DNA of 64,000 bases from an uncultured Paracoccaceae bacterium (GCA_905182105.1 CAJJAR010000001.1:124001-188000); one strand, 5' to 3'; positions 49,001 through 58,653 are shown, counted from the first letter of the stretch. Made by a program: numbers and translations. The notes: generated from the sequence alone by a model not told the origin.

Positions 49001-50341
49001 ATGAACCAACACCACAGCGCCATCCGCAAAATCGACCCAACACGTGGTGCAACGTTGGGCGATGGTTCCCCCAATGACCAAGACCGGATTGAGATTGGCC
49101 CCACCCAACTTGCCATGTGCGAATGGGAGGCTGCGGGTCTGGTCCTACCCAATCTTGCAAATATGCGCAGCTATCGTCATGCGCGATTGATCCAACATAT
49201 TGTCGATCGGGGCTATGGTGGCCTTTTAATGTTTGACCCGCTGAACATCCGGTACGCAACAGACTCAACCAACATGCAGCTATGGAACACACACAACCCA
49301 TTCCGCGCTGTATTGCTGTGCGCAGATGGGTACATGGTAATCTGGGATTACAAAAACTCGCCATTCCTCAGCACGTTTAATCCATTGGTTGCAGAACAAA
49401 GATCTGGCGCTGATCTGTTTTATTTCGACCGTGGAGACAAGGTAGATGTCGCCGCCGATGTCTTTGCCAATGAGGTGCTAGCGCTGTTGCAAGAACACGC
49501 ACCCAACCATTCAAAACTGGCTGTCGACAAAATTATGTTGCACGGCTTGAAAGCGCTTCAGGCCCAAGGGCTCGAGATAATGGACGGCGAAGAGGTCACC
49601 GAAAAATCGCGGTCCATCAAAGGCCCCGATGAAATCCTAGCAATGCGCTGCGCCTCGCATGCATGTGAAACCAGCGTCAAAGCGATGGAGGACTTCGCCC
49701 GTGCCAACGTGGGAGATGGGAAGACGTCTGAAGACGACGTTTGGGCGATCCTGCACGCCGAAAATATCCGACGCGGCGGGGAATGGATAGAGACACGCCT
49801 GCTCACGTCAGGCCAGCGCACCAACCCATGGTTCCAAGAATGCGGACCACGGATTACGCAAAACAACGAGATCATCAGCTTTGACACCGACCTCGTTGGA
49901 TCATACGGAATCTGCGTTGATATCTCGCGCAGTTGGTGGATTGGGGATCAAAAACCACCTGCCGAAATGATCTATGCGATGCAACATTCCCATGAGCACA
50001 TCATGAACAACATGGAGATGTTAAAGCCAGGTGTCATGATCCCTGAGCTAAGCGCAAATTCGCATCGATTGGATGACAAGTATCAGGCCCAAAAATACGG
50101 GTGTCTGATGCACGGTGTTGGACTGTGTGATGAATGGCCCTTGGTCGCCTATCCAGATCAGGCTGTAGCTGGCGCGTTCGACTATCCGCTTGAGGCGGGC
50201 ATGGTGCTGTGTGTCGAGGCGGCAGTGGGCGAAGTTGGCGGTGCCTTTACCATCAAGCTGGAGGATCAGGTTTTGATCACCGAAGATGGATATGAAAACC
50301 TGACCAAGTATCCATTCGACACCGCCTTGATGGGGTTATGA
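49001..50341 (+). CDS. dddP: DMSP lyase DddP (M24 peptidase-fold)
   Basis: MNQHHSAIRKIDPTRGATLGDGSPNDQDRIEIGPTQLA...FDPLNIRYATDSTNMQLWNTHNPFRA...FDTDLVGSYGICVDISRSWWIGD...MHGVGLCDEWPLVAYPD; recognised as DddP-type. Confidence 0.95.
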   Translation: MNQHHSAIRKIDPTRGATLGDGSPNDQDRIEIGPTQLAMCEWEAAGLVLPNLANMRSYRHARLIQHIVDRGYGGLLMFDPLNIRYATDSTNMQLWNTHNPFRAVLLCADGYMVIWDYKNSPFLSTFNPLVAEQRSGADLFYFDRGDKVDVAADVFANEVLALLQEHAPNHSKLAVDKIMLHGLKALQAQGLEIMDGEEVTEKSRSIKGPDEILAMRCASHACETSVKAMEDFARANVGDGKTSEDDVWAILHAENIRRGGEWIETRLLTSGQRTNPWFQECGPRITQNNEIISFDTDLVGSYGICVDISRSWWIGDQKPPAEMIYAMQHSHEHIMNNMEMLKPGVMIPELSANSHRLDDKYQAQKYGCLMHGVGLCDEWPLVAYPDQAVAGAFDYPLEAGMVLCVEAAVGEVGGAFTIKLEDQVLITEDGYENLTKYPFDTALMGL

Positions 50342-50662
50342 TCCTCTATCAACCACACCCACAAGGCCACGAATTTATCTTCTCTCACCTAACGACTGAT
50401 ATGGCGGGGCTGAACAGTACAGAACAGCTTTTAGAACATTACCTACTCGTTTAAAGCGCCCCTGTTGGAACACCCTGCGCTCGTAAAATTCTAGAATAGC
50501 TTTACGATATAGCACCTATGGCAACGCTAAAACCGCAAACCTGTCTCCCATATCTATTGAACTATAGCGACCCTCTTTAGCGCGAAACCGTGCGACAAGA
50601 ATACTGCAATGTTTATTCTCTTCTTAAATATTTCGGAGCGCGAAGCAAAGCCTCACATAAAA

Positions 50663-50690
50663 AAACCGCACCTCGAAGGGCGCGGTTTCT
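50663..50690. terminator. Inverted repeat AAACCGC...GCGGTTT between convergent dddP and tauC
   Basis: Perfect 7-bp arms with flanking A/T runs. Confidence 0.7.
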
Positions 50691-50718
50691 AAATTCAGGT
50701 AAAGCCTAGAGTAGTTAA

Positions 50719-51987
50719 TTAGCTTTTGCCCTTCCATGGGACCAAGATCTTCTCAGCCCAACGCATCAGCAGATCGATCCCAAAACCAATCACACCAATC
50801 ATGATGATACCCATCACAACGATGTCCGTTTGTTGGAACTTAGCCGCGACCATAATCATCATGCCTGCGCCTTGGGATGCCGCAACCAATTCGGCCGCAA
50901 CAACGGTACCCCAGCAAACACCCATCGCAACACGTGCACCGGTAAAGATCTCAGGCAGTGAGTTAGGGATGATAACGTGGCGCATGATCTGTGGTTTGCT
51001 TGCACCCAACGAGTAGGCAGCGTGCACCTTAGCGATGTTCACACCTGACACACCGGAACGAGCAGCGATTGCCATGATCCAAAGAGCCGCTAGGAACAAC
51101 AAGATGATCTTACCTGTTTCGCCAATACCAAACCAAATGATGATCAATGGGATTAAAGCAAGTGGCGGCACAGGGCGCATGAATTCAACGATCGGATCGA
51201 ACCAACCACGGAACCAGTTGCTCAAGCCCATCGCATATCCAAGTGGGATACCGATGATCGCGCCAAAGAGGAAACCAACAACAACGCGGAACAATGAGTA
51301 ACCCACGTGCTCCCAAAGTGAGAAGTTGCGGTAGCCTTCGTTCGCGATCTCAAGCGTACGGGCCCAAACCTTTTCAGGAGGAGGCAAGTACAACGGTGCC
51401 ATCTGCCAACCTGTCTTTGCTTTAAAGTTAGGTGTGCCCTTGTCGGTCAACGTCACAGAGCCACCGTCAACCACAACGGTTGTACGCGCGACAACTGGTT
51501 CCCCATTAATCGCAACGACCTTGGCACCATCTGCTTTTTTCGCGTCATCATTGCCTTGAACAACAATAACCTTCGTGCCCCACTTGTTCACAATCGCCGT
51601 GTCATTTTTGGCGAAACCGTCGCCGGCCTCTACCTCTGGCTTAACCGCGTCTTCGCCTTGTGGACGGACCAAAACGGTAACTGTAGCATCGTCTTGTTCG
51701 CCAGCTGCATTTTCGACGGTGTAGTTAAAGGTCGTCGTACCTTCAAACGGACCAGGCATGTGCAAAAAGCTTGGGATCAAAGTAGAGCCCGTAAAGGTTG
51801 CCCACATGAAGAAGATAGATAGTACCGAAATGATCGATGCCGCACGGTTAGGGCGCACAGCACTTTCATCTCCAAACGTCACCGTCTTCAAAGATATGTA
51901 ATCTTTGGTACCACGGCCTTCAGAAACCATGCGAACCACAAAAAACGCTGCAACAAAAATGGCAACGTAAAGAATGAGAGGGATCAT
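50719..51987 (-). CDS. tauC: Taurine ABC transporter permease TauC, with extra approx. 114-aa inserted domain
   Basis: BPD-type permease core (GYSLFRVVVGFLFGAIIGIPLGYAMGLSNWFRGWFDPIVEFMRPVPPLALIPLIIIWFGIGETGK) adjacent to tauB/tauA; 422 aa because of insert at residues ~79-192. Confidence 0.9.
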   Translation of the reverse strand: MIPLILYVAIFVAAFFVVRMVSEGRGTKDYISLKTVTFGDESAVRPNRAASIISVLSIFFMWATFTGSTLIPSFLHMPGPFEGTTTFNYTVENAAGEQDDATVTVLVRPQGEDAVKPEVEAGDGFAKNDTAIVNKWGTKVIVVQGNDDAKKADGAKVVAINGEPVVARTTVVVDGGSVTLTDKGTPNFKAKTGWQMAPLYLPPPEKVWARTLEIANEGYRNFSLWEHVGYSLFRVVVGFLFGAIIGIPLGYAMGLSNWFRGWFDPIVEFMRPVPPLALIPLIIIWFGIGETGKIILLFLAALWIMAIAARSGVSGVNIAKVHAAYSLGASKPQIMRHVIIPNSLPEIFTGARVAMGVCWGTVVAAELVAASQGAGMMIMVAAKFQQTDIVVMGIIMIGVIGFGIDLLMRWAEKILVPWKGKS

Positions 51988-52790
51988 TTGCTTTCCTCCG
52001 TCCGGCCCATGATTTCTTCTTCCATGTCCCAGATCATTTCGAGGATTTCTTCACGCTTCACAGCAAAATCCGGATGTTTTTTAACTTCACGAAGATCGGC
52101 ATCAACGCCCATCTCAGCAAACGGCAGACGGTATTCTTTGTGAATACGACCAGGGCGCGGGGCCATAACAATCAGGCGTTCGCCCAACAGCAATGCTTCC
52201 TCAACCGAGTGGGTGATCAAGATGATCGTCTTGCCGGTTTCTTTCCACAACTTCAGAACCAGCCCTTGCATCTTTTCCCGCGTCAAAGCGTCCAAAGCAC
52301 CAAGTGGCTCATCCATCAAAATAACGTCAGGGTCGTTGGCAAGGCAGCGGGCCAAAGCCACACGTTGCTGCATACCACCAGACAGTTCGTAAACTGCCTT
52401 TTCCTTGAAATCCTGCAAACCAACAACGTCCAGCAGATGATCAACGATCTCTGCTTTATCCGCCTTTGGCATCCTTTTCATTGAAGGACCAAAGCCTACG
52501 TTTTCACGCACAGACATCCACTCAAACAAGGCACCTTGCTGGAAAACCATACCGCGGTCCGCATCCGGCCCACTGATCTGTTTTTCGTTTAATTCCATCT
52601 TGCCTTCAGTCGGAGCCAAAAAACCCGCAACAATATTCAGCAATGTTGTTTTACCACAGCCCGAAGGGCCAAGCACGCTCATCAACTCACCTGCTTTGAG
52701 GTTGAGCGAGATGTCTTTCAACGCTTGAACAGATCCGCCGTTTGGCAAATCGAACCGCATCGAGAGTTTGTCAATTGATAGTCCAGACAT
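51984..52790 (-). CDS. tauB: Taurine ABC transporter ATP-binding protein
   Basis: LGPSGCGKTTLLNIVAGFL, ELSGGMQQRVALARCLANDPDVILMDEPLGALDALTR. Confidence 0.93.
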   Translation of the reverse strand: MSGLSIDKLSMRFDLPNGGSVQALKDISLNLKAGELMSVLGPSGCGKTTLLNIVAGFLAPTEGKMELNEKQISGPDADRGMVFQQGALFEWMSVRENVGFGPSMKRMPKADKAEIVDHLLDVVGLQDFKEKAVYELSGGMQQRVALARCLANDPDVILMDEPLGALDALTREKMQGLVLKLWKETGKTIILITHSVEEALLLGERLIVMAPRPGRIHKEYRLPFAEMGVDADLREVKKHPDFAVKREEILEMIWDMEEEIMGRTEESK

Positions 52791-52874
52791 GTTCCCACCT
52801 GTCATTAAGGTCGCCGCTCAAATTTCAGCGTTTGCCCTTTGTAGCGGAATAAACCCGCTTCATGTCGAAAAAAT

Positions 52875-52900
52875 GCCCGCGCAGAGTGATCCGCGCGGGC
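52875..52900 (-). terminator. Intercistronic hairpin between tauA and tauB
   Basis: GCCCGCGC-N10-GCGCGGGC with T-run on minus strand. Confidence 0.75.
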
Positions 52901-52919
52901 AAGGATTAAGCCTTAAGGC

Positions 52920-53927
52920 TTACATACCTTTTACAGCCATCAATGGTGCAGTGTTTACTGTACCTGCATAGCTGTCGAGTGCTGCATCGATGTTACCTGA
53001 GTCTAGGAACACTGTAGCTACGCCACCCATGAAGTCTTGAGCGCCGCCACCGAGCCAAGCAGCACCAAGCTGTTCGTCTACAGTTGGGAACACAAAGCCA
53101 GCCAATGTTTCAGATGTCGCTGTTTCGTCCATACCCGCATCTTTTGCAATGATTGGAAGCATTTTAGCTTGGTTTGCTTCGTCAGCCCACATTGCGTTCG
53201 CGTCTGCAGTGACTTTTAGGAACTTAGCGAGCATGTCGCCTTCTTCAGCAACGAATGATGCAGGTGCTGTTGTCGCATCAAATACCAAGATGCCCAGCTC
53301 TGATTTCTCAGCGCCAGTCAACAATACGTTGCCGGATTCTTTCATGCGACGAAGCGCACCGCCCCAACCACAAGCCATGTCAACAGCGCCTTGAGATAGT
53401 GCAGCTGCACCTTCTGCTGGTGCCATGTCCACAACGTCCATGCCGCCTACGTCAACACCGAAGTGAGACATTTGCTTTAGGAAACCGTAGTGCGCTGCTG
53501 TGCCCAAAGGAACCGCAACTTTTTTGCCAGCCAATTCGCTAGCCGACATTTTGTCGATTTCTAGACCTGAAGCAACAACACAGTTGTCGTTGTCAGAGTA
53601 TGAAACCGCAACGTCAACAATTTGCAAATCTTGGCCACCAGAAACCGCGCCTACGAAAGGAGGAACGCCTTGAGATACAGAGATTTGAACGTCGCCAGAC
53701 GCCATAGCTGCGGACATCGCAACACCTGAGTCAAAGCTAACCCAGTTAATTTTTGCGCCCATAGCTTCTTCATACATGCCAGTCTCTTTGGCAAACTGGA
53801 ATGGCATTGGCCACTCAAGGAAGTACGCTACTGTGATTTCAGAGTGACCGCCTGCAGTCGCTGCTTGACCACCAGCGATCATCGCAACACCAGCTACAGC
53901 ACCCAGCAATTTGGATTTCAAAGTCAT
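52920..53927 (-). CDS. tauA: Taurine ABC transporter substrate-binding protein
   Basis: Signal peptide; EITVAYFLEWPMPFQFAKETGMYEEAMGAKINWVSFDSGVAMSAAMASGDVQIS; adjacent to tauBC and tpa. Confidence 0.92.
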   Translation of the reverse strand: MTLKSKLLGAVAGVAMIAGGQAATAGGHSEITVAYFLEWPMPFQFAKETGMYEEAMGAKINWVSFDSGVAMSAAMASGDVQISVSQGVPPFVGAVSGGQDLQIVDVAVSYSDNDNCVVASGLEIDKMSASELAGKKVAVPLGTAAHYGFLKQMSHFGVDVGGMDVVDMAPAEGAAALSQGAVDMACGWGGALRRMKESGNVLLTGAEKSELGILVFDATTAPASFVAEEGDMLAKFLKVTADANAMWADEANQAKMLPIIAKDAGMDETATSETLAGFVFPTVDEQLGAAWLGGGAQDFMGGVATVFLDSGNIDAALDSYAGTVNTAPLMAVKGM

Positions 53928-54331
53928 TTTATTCTCCCGTTGTGGCACCACATCATGTGATGCTCGTTATTTAACGCAGGTAATCATGCCACCATGCGCA
54001 GCCTCGCCCCAGACTTCAACACTGGGATCAGGGCAACGTCGTGATCCCACTCGAAATTCGCCTAAGGATCAACGGTTTTTATTCCAATTTTGAAAATATA
54101 ATTTGAACTTTTGTGTGCGTCTTGCTGCAAAAAACGACACCTCCCCATTGATAACTTGTAATAATTCCCACTTTGTCGCTTTTGAACTATCGAATCACAT
54201 CACATTCTGGCCTCATATCGAAAACTCAACTGGCCCTACTGGTTTGGGTGGAATCGCTGTCATCTAGTGAAAACGAGGCCCGACTCTGCCTTGATTTCAT
54301 GGAATTCGCATAAAACAATGGAGCATCCGCT

Positions 54332-55726
54332 ATGGACGGCACGTTTAACGAAAATGACCTAACCCGCGTTATCGAAGCGGATCGCGCAAATGTTTGGCAT
54401 CACCTCAGCCAGCATCAGCAATTTATCACCGGTGCTGACCCGAAAATCATCGTCGAAGGCAAAGGCATGCGTGTCTGGGACCAAAAAGGCATCGAACACC
54501 TTGATGCGGTTGCTGGTGGCGTTTGGACAGTAAACGTAGGCTACGGCCGTGAAACAATGGGCGACGCAGTGCGCGACGCCATTGTTAAGATGAACTTTTT
54601 CGGCGGCACAGTCGGCACGATCCCCGGCGCATTGTTCGCGGAAAAACTGATCTCGAAGATGCCAGGTATGGACCGCGTATATTACGCAAACTCCGGCTCT
54701 GAAGCGAACGAGAAAGCCTTTAAACTGGTTCGCCAAATCGCCCACAAAAAATACGGTGGCAAGAAGCACAAGATCCTTTACCGCGACCGCGACTACCACG
54801 GTTCAACAATCGCAACCATGTCCGCAGGTGGCCAAGACGAACGCAACGCACAATACGGTCCATTCACTCCGGGCTTCATCCGCGTGCCACACTGTCTTGA
54901 GTACCGCAAGCACGAACAAGATGGCGCACCTGTTGAGAACTACGGCGAATGGGCTGCGAATCAAATCGAAGAGATCATTTTGCGCGAAGGTGCCGACACG
55001 GTTGGCGCACTTTGCCTAGAACCAGTGACAGCTGGCGGCGGCGTGATCGAAGCACCGGAAGGATACTGGCCACGCGTTGCTGAGATCTGCAAGAAATACG
55101 ACATCCTGCTTCACATCGACGAAGTTGTTTGTGGCGTTGGCCGTACAGGCACATGGTTCGGCTATCAGCACTACGGCATCCAGCCAGACATGGTGACAAT
55201 GGCCAAAGGTGTGGCCTCTGGGTACGCCGCGATCTCATGCCTCGTTACAACAAACCAAGTGTTCGACATGTTCATGGACCCAACTGAGGACAACATGAAC
55301 TACTTCCGCGACATCTCAACTTTTGGTGGCTGTACTGCTGGCCCAGCGGCAGCAATGGAAAACATGCGCATCATCGAAGATGAGGGGCTGTTGCAGAATA
55401 CAATCGACATGGGCCACTACATGAAGGACCAGTTGAACGCACTAAAAGACAAACACGAAGTCATCGGCGACGTGCGCGGCAAAGGCCTGTTCTTGGGTGT
55501 TGAACTGGTCGCAGACCGTACAACACGCGAACCAGCAGCAGAGAAAATGGTCCAAGCGGTTGTTGGCGATTGCATGAAGAACGCAGTCATCATCGGCGCA
55601 ACAAACCGTTCGCTTCCTGGACGCAACAACACGCTGTGCTACTCACCTGCATTGATCACGACCAAAGACGACATTGATCAAATTGTGGCAGCCACATCCA
55701 ACGCATTGACCACCGTCTTCGGTTAA
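54332..55726 (+). CDS. tpa: Taurine-pyruvate aminotransferase
   Basis: Class III aminotransferase (HIDEVVCGVGRTGTWFGYQHYGIQPDMVTMAKGVASGYAA) in tau cluster. Confidence 0.93.
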   Translation: MDGTFNENDLTRVIEADRANVWHHLSQHQQFITGADPKIIVEGKGMRVWDQKGIEHLDAVAGGVWTVNVGYGRETMGDAVRDAIVKMNFFGGTVGTIPGALFAEKLISKMPGMDRVYYANSGSEANEKAFKLVRQIAHKKYGGKKHKILYRDRDYHGSTIATMSAGGQDERNAQYGPFTPGFIRVPHCLEYRKHEQDGAPVENYGEWAANQIEEIILREGADTVGALCLEPVTAGGGVIEAPEGYWPRVAEICKKYDILLHIDEVVCGVGRTGTWFGYQHYGIQPDMVTMAKGVASGYAAISCLVTTNQVFDMFMDPTEDNMNYFRDISTFGGCTAGPAAAMENMRIIEDEGLLQNTIDMGHYMKDQLNALKDKHEVIGDVRGKGLFLGVELVADRTTREPAAEKMVQAVVGDCMKNAVIIGATNRSLPGRNNTLCYSPALITTKDDIDQIVAATSNALTTVFG

Positions 55727-55746
55727 GTCGAGTTCACGTTGAATAC

Positions 55747-55777
55747 AAAAGACGGGCCGTCACGGTCCGCCTTTTTT
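55747..55777 (+). terminator. Rho-independent terminator after tpa
   Basis: AAAAGACGGGCCGTCACGGTCCGCCTTTTTT. Confidence 0.7.
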
Positions 55778-55921
55778 GTGTTTCATCAATGCTGTTACCT
55801 GACGCTCGCAGCCCGATAGCGACCCTTAAAAGTCATTGTTTGTCGTTATTTTATTTGACACGTGAAGAAGCCGCGACCTAGCGTCTAGAGCGTCAATGCC
55901 CTCTCACTTTAGAATCTATTT

Positions 55922-57080
55922 ATGCTCGAAGAAGCCAAGAACCGCACGCGCGCGCTGCAGCAATCAATGAAGGCACAGGGCATCAAATGTGCCGTGTTCA
56001 CCGATGAAAGCTCAATGGCTTATCTGGCGGGTTTCTGGGGCTACCTCGGCATCGAATTTGGTCGGCCATCCATGGTTGTAGTTAAGGCACAAGACGAACC
56101 GATCGTCATCACACCCTTAATGGAGTCCGAGATGGTCGCAGAGATGACATGGGGCGAAGATGTACGTGTTTGGGAAGACTTTGGCGCACGCACTTGGGGT
56201 GCTGTGATGGCAAGCGCGCTGGGTGAAAATCCGTCCGAAGTTTGGGTCGAACGCAACACAATCCCCACAATCGTGCGCAACTATTTGGATGACACCTACG
56301 TCGGCGTACCGATCAAAGACATCTCACTCGTGCTAGGTACATTGTGCATGATTAAATCCTCGTTCGAGATTAGTGTGATGAAAGAAGCTGGCCAAATCGC
56401 AGGTGCAATGATGGCTGCGGCCCACGGCAGCCTGCGCATCGGTGTCGCTGAGTATGAAAGCGCATTAGCTGTGATTGAAGCCGGATCGCGCAAGGCCGCA
56501 ACCTTCCTGACAGACAAAGGTTGGGACCGCTTCGTATCCCCCATGATCCACAACCTGCAGATCCTGCAAAGCGGCAAGGACACATCGATGTGTCCATCGC
56601 CGCGCCTCGGTCAAGCAATATGAATTGGCAGACCCCGTCTATTTCTGCTTCTGCAACATGGCGCAGTTCAAACAATACAAACTTGGCTTTGATCGCATGT
56701 TCCACGTGGGCGAAGTCAAAGACGATGCCGCCCGCGTGCAAGAATCCGCAATCGAAGCACAGCAGGCCGCAATCGCCGCGATCAAACCAGGTGTTCTGGC
56801 CCAAGACGTCGCCGCAGCTGCCAACGCAGTTTATGAAGCACGAGGATACGAGACCAGTTACCACACAGGGCGCTCCATCGGCGTGGCCTATCTAGAAGCG
56901 CCTGAACTGAAGGCTGGTGACATGACCGTGTTGCAAGCCGGTATGACCTTTGCGGTCGACGGCGGTATCTCAATCGATGGTGTGACGGCAGGGCGCATCG
57001 GCGACTCGGTCGTGGTGACGGAGACGGGGTTTGAATACATCACAAACTACCCTCGCGAATTACTGGTCACGGACGCCTAG
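55922..57080 (+). pseudogene. M24 family metallopeptidase, split by a single-base frameshift near 56591
   Basis: ORF 55922-56623 (…LQSGKDTSM) and frame of 56625-57080 join as …SGKDTSM/VHRRASVKQYELADPVYFCFCNMAQF if the T at ~56591 is removed. Confidence 0.82.
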
Positions 57081-57082
57081 AA

Positions 57083-57867
57083 ATGGGCGGCATCCTTCGT
57101 CTTTGCGTTGGCCAATCCCCTGCGGAACTTTCCACTACAACCGCTAGGCTAGAGTGGCTTAAAAGTGTTTTGTCAGAAGCTGCATTTAAACAAACCGATC
57201 TGCTGTTGCTGCCAGAGCTGTTTGCGACAGGCTATAATATCGGCGACCAAATCGCAGCCCGGGCAGAACTCGCAGACGGGCCAACCGCGCTAACGATTGC
57301 CACCCTAGCCAAGGCACATAACATCGCCATCCACTACGGTTTTGCTGAAACTGATGGCAACAACACATTCAACGCAGCGCAATGTTTCGGCCCAATGGGA
57401 TGCGCTTAGGCGGGCACCACAAACTGGCCATCCCCCCAGGATTTGAAGCTGACCATTTCAAACGCAGCGAAGGGTGCAGTCTTTTCATCTATAAAGGTCT
57501 GCAGATCGCGATCCTCATTTGCTATGATGCAGAATTCCCTGAAACGGCACGCCATGTTGCCAGTATGGGCGCGGAACTTATCTTGGTGCCCACAGCACTT
57601 GGGGCGCAGTGGGATTGGGTCTCTAAAACAATGGTCCCGACGCGGGCCTACGAAAACGGCGTCCTCCTCGCCTACGCCAATAGTGCGGGCATCGAGAATG
57701 GTATGGGTTTCTTAGGACAAAGCTTCATCGCCGCGCCTAATGGAAAAGAGCTGGCAAGGGCAGGTGCCTCACCGGAACTGATTTACGCAGAGCTAAAGCG
57801 GGAGCAGGTAACAAAAGCACAAAGCCGCTTGCCCTATTTGAACGATCTAAAGATGTTGAAAACTTAG
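57083..57867 (+). pseudogene. Carbon-nitrogen hydrolase (nitrilase superfamily), split by a single-base frameshift near 57393
   Basis: 57083-57409 (…LLLLPELFATGYNIGD…NTFNAAQCFGP) and 57382-57867 (NGMRLGGHHKLAIPPGFE…LICYDAEFPETARH) join with one base added. Confidence 0.82.
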
Positions 57868-57933
57868 ATAAGAGCAGAAGTCAGCTGGTTTCTGTCTTTT
57901 AGACAAAACCAATAATCACGCTAATGCCAGCCT

Positions 57934-58404
57934 CTAAATAAACTGCGGACGCATTGCCTGAAACACCACCGCTGCGGCCACGTTCGCTAAATTCAATGAC
58001 CGTACCCGTTTGTCCAACATCGGCAGGTTAAAGGTGCGATCTTCCATCCCGTCCAAAATCGACTTTGGCAGGCCCGCAGATTCACAGCCAAACACCAAAT
58101 ACGCATCGCGTTGATATTCGGGTGTGTAAAAGCTGTGCTCCCCGTGCTCTTCAAAAAAATGCAGGTTTTCACGCAGCGGGTTGCGCTGCGTTAGAAAGTC
58201 TTCCCAATTGTCGTATTCACTTAGATTGACGTGCTTCCAATAATCAGTGCCTGCGCGGCGCACAGATTTTTCATCCAATGAAAAGCCATAGGGCTTAATA
58301 AGGATCAGTTCCAAATTCAACGCCACACAGGTCCGCCCAATCGCCCCCGTGTTGTACGGAATTTCGGGCGTGACCAATACCATTTTCATATGTGGTTCTG
58401 ACAT
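57934..58404 (-). CDS. trmL: tRNA (cytidine(34)-2'-O)-methyltransferase
   Basis: SpoU-type: PEIPYNTGAIGRTCVALN, LVFGCESAGLPKSIL, RSLNLANVAAAVVFQAMRP. Confidence 0.92.
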   Translation of the reverse strand: MSEPHMKMVLVTPEIPYNTGAIGRTCVALNLELILIKPYGFSLDEKSVRRAGTDYWKHVNLSEYDNWEDFLTQRNPLRENLHFFEEHGEHSFYTPEYQRDAYLVFGCESAGLPKSILDGMEDRTFNLPMLDKRVRSLNLANVAAAVVFQAMRPQFI

Positions 58405-58551
58405 AGCTGTGGGGCTTTCTTATGCGCGGACACAGGTACGGTCCGCTGTTGGAAACCTGTTAGACGAAACGCGTCGGCAATACCAACGCCCACCATTATA
58501 ATTTCGCTGTGTTAACCTGATTCTCTAGTTTCTGACCTCAAACGCCGTGAA

Positions 58552-58653
58552 CTGTGCAATTCGGGCCCCATTCTGTACATTTCCCCGCAAAACCTCATTT
58601 TGCGACCTCTTTTGGCCCGTCAGACTGTACAATTCATGGCCCAAACTGTGCAA
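58552..58653. promoter_or_regulatory. Cluster of four CTGTRCA sites in two 21-bp-spaced pairs (trmL / tauR intergenic)
   Basis: CTGTGCAA 58552, CTGTACAT 58573, CTGTACAA 58625, CTGTGCAA 58646. Confidence 0.65.

Noticed and set aside
50413-50440. GTACAGAACAGC identical 12-mer to part of the 12.9 kb motif cluster
   Set aside because: Lacks the CTGTRCA pairs and 21-bp spacing; likely chance.
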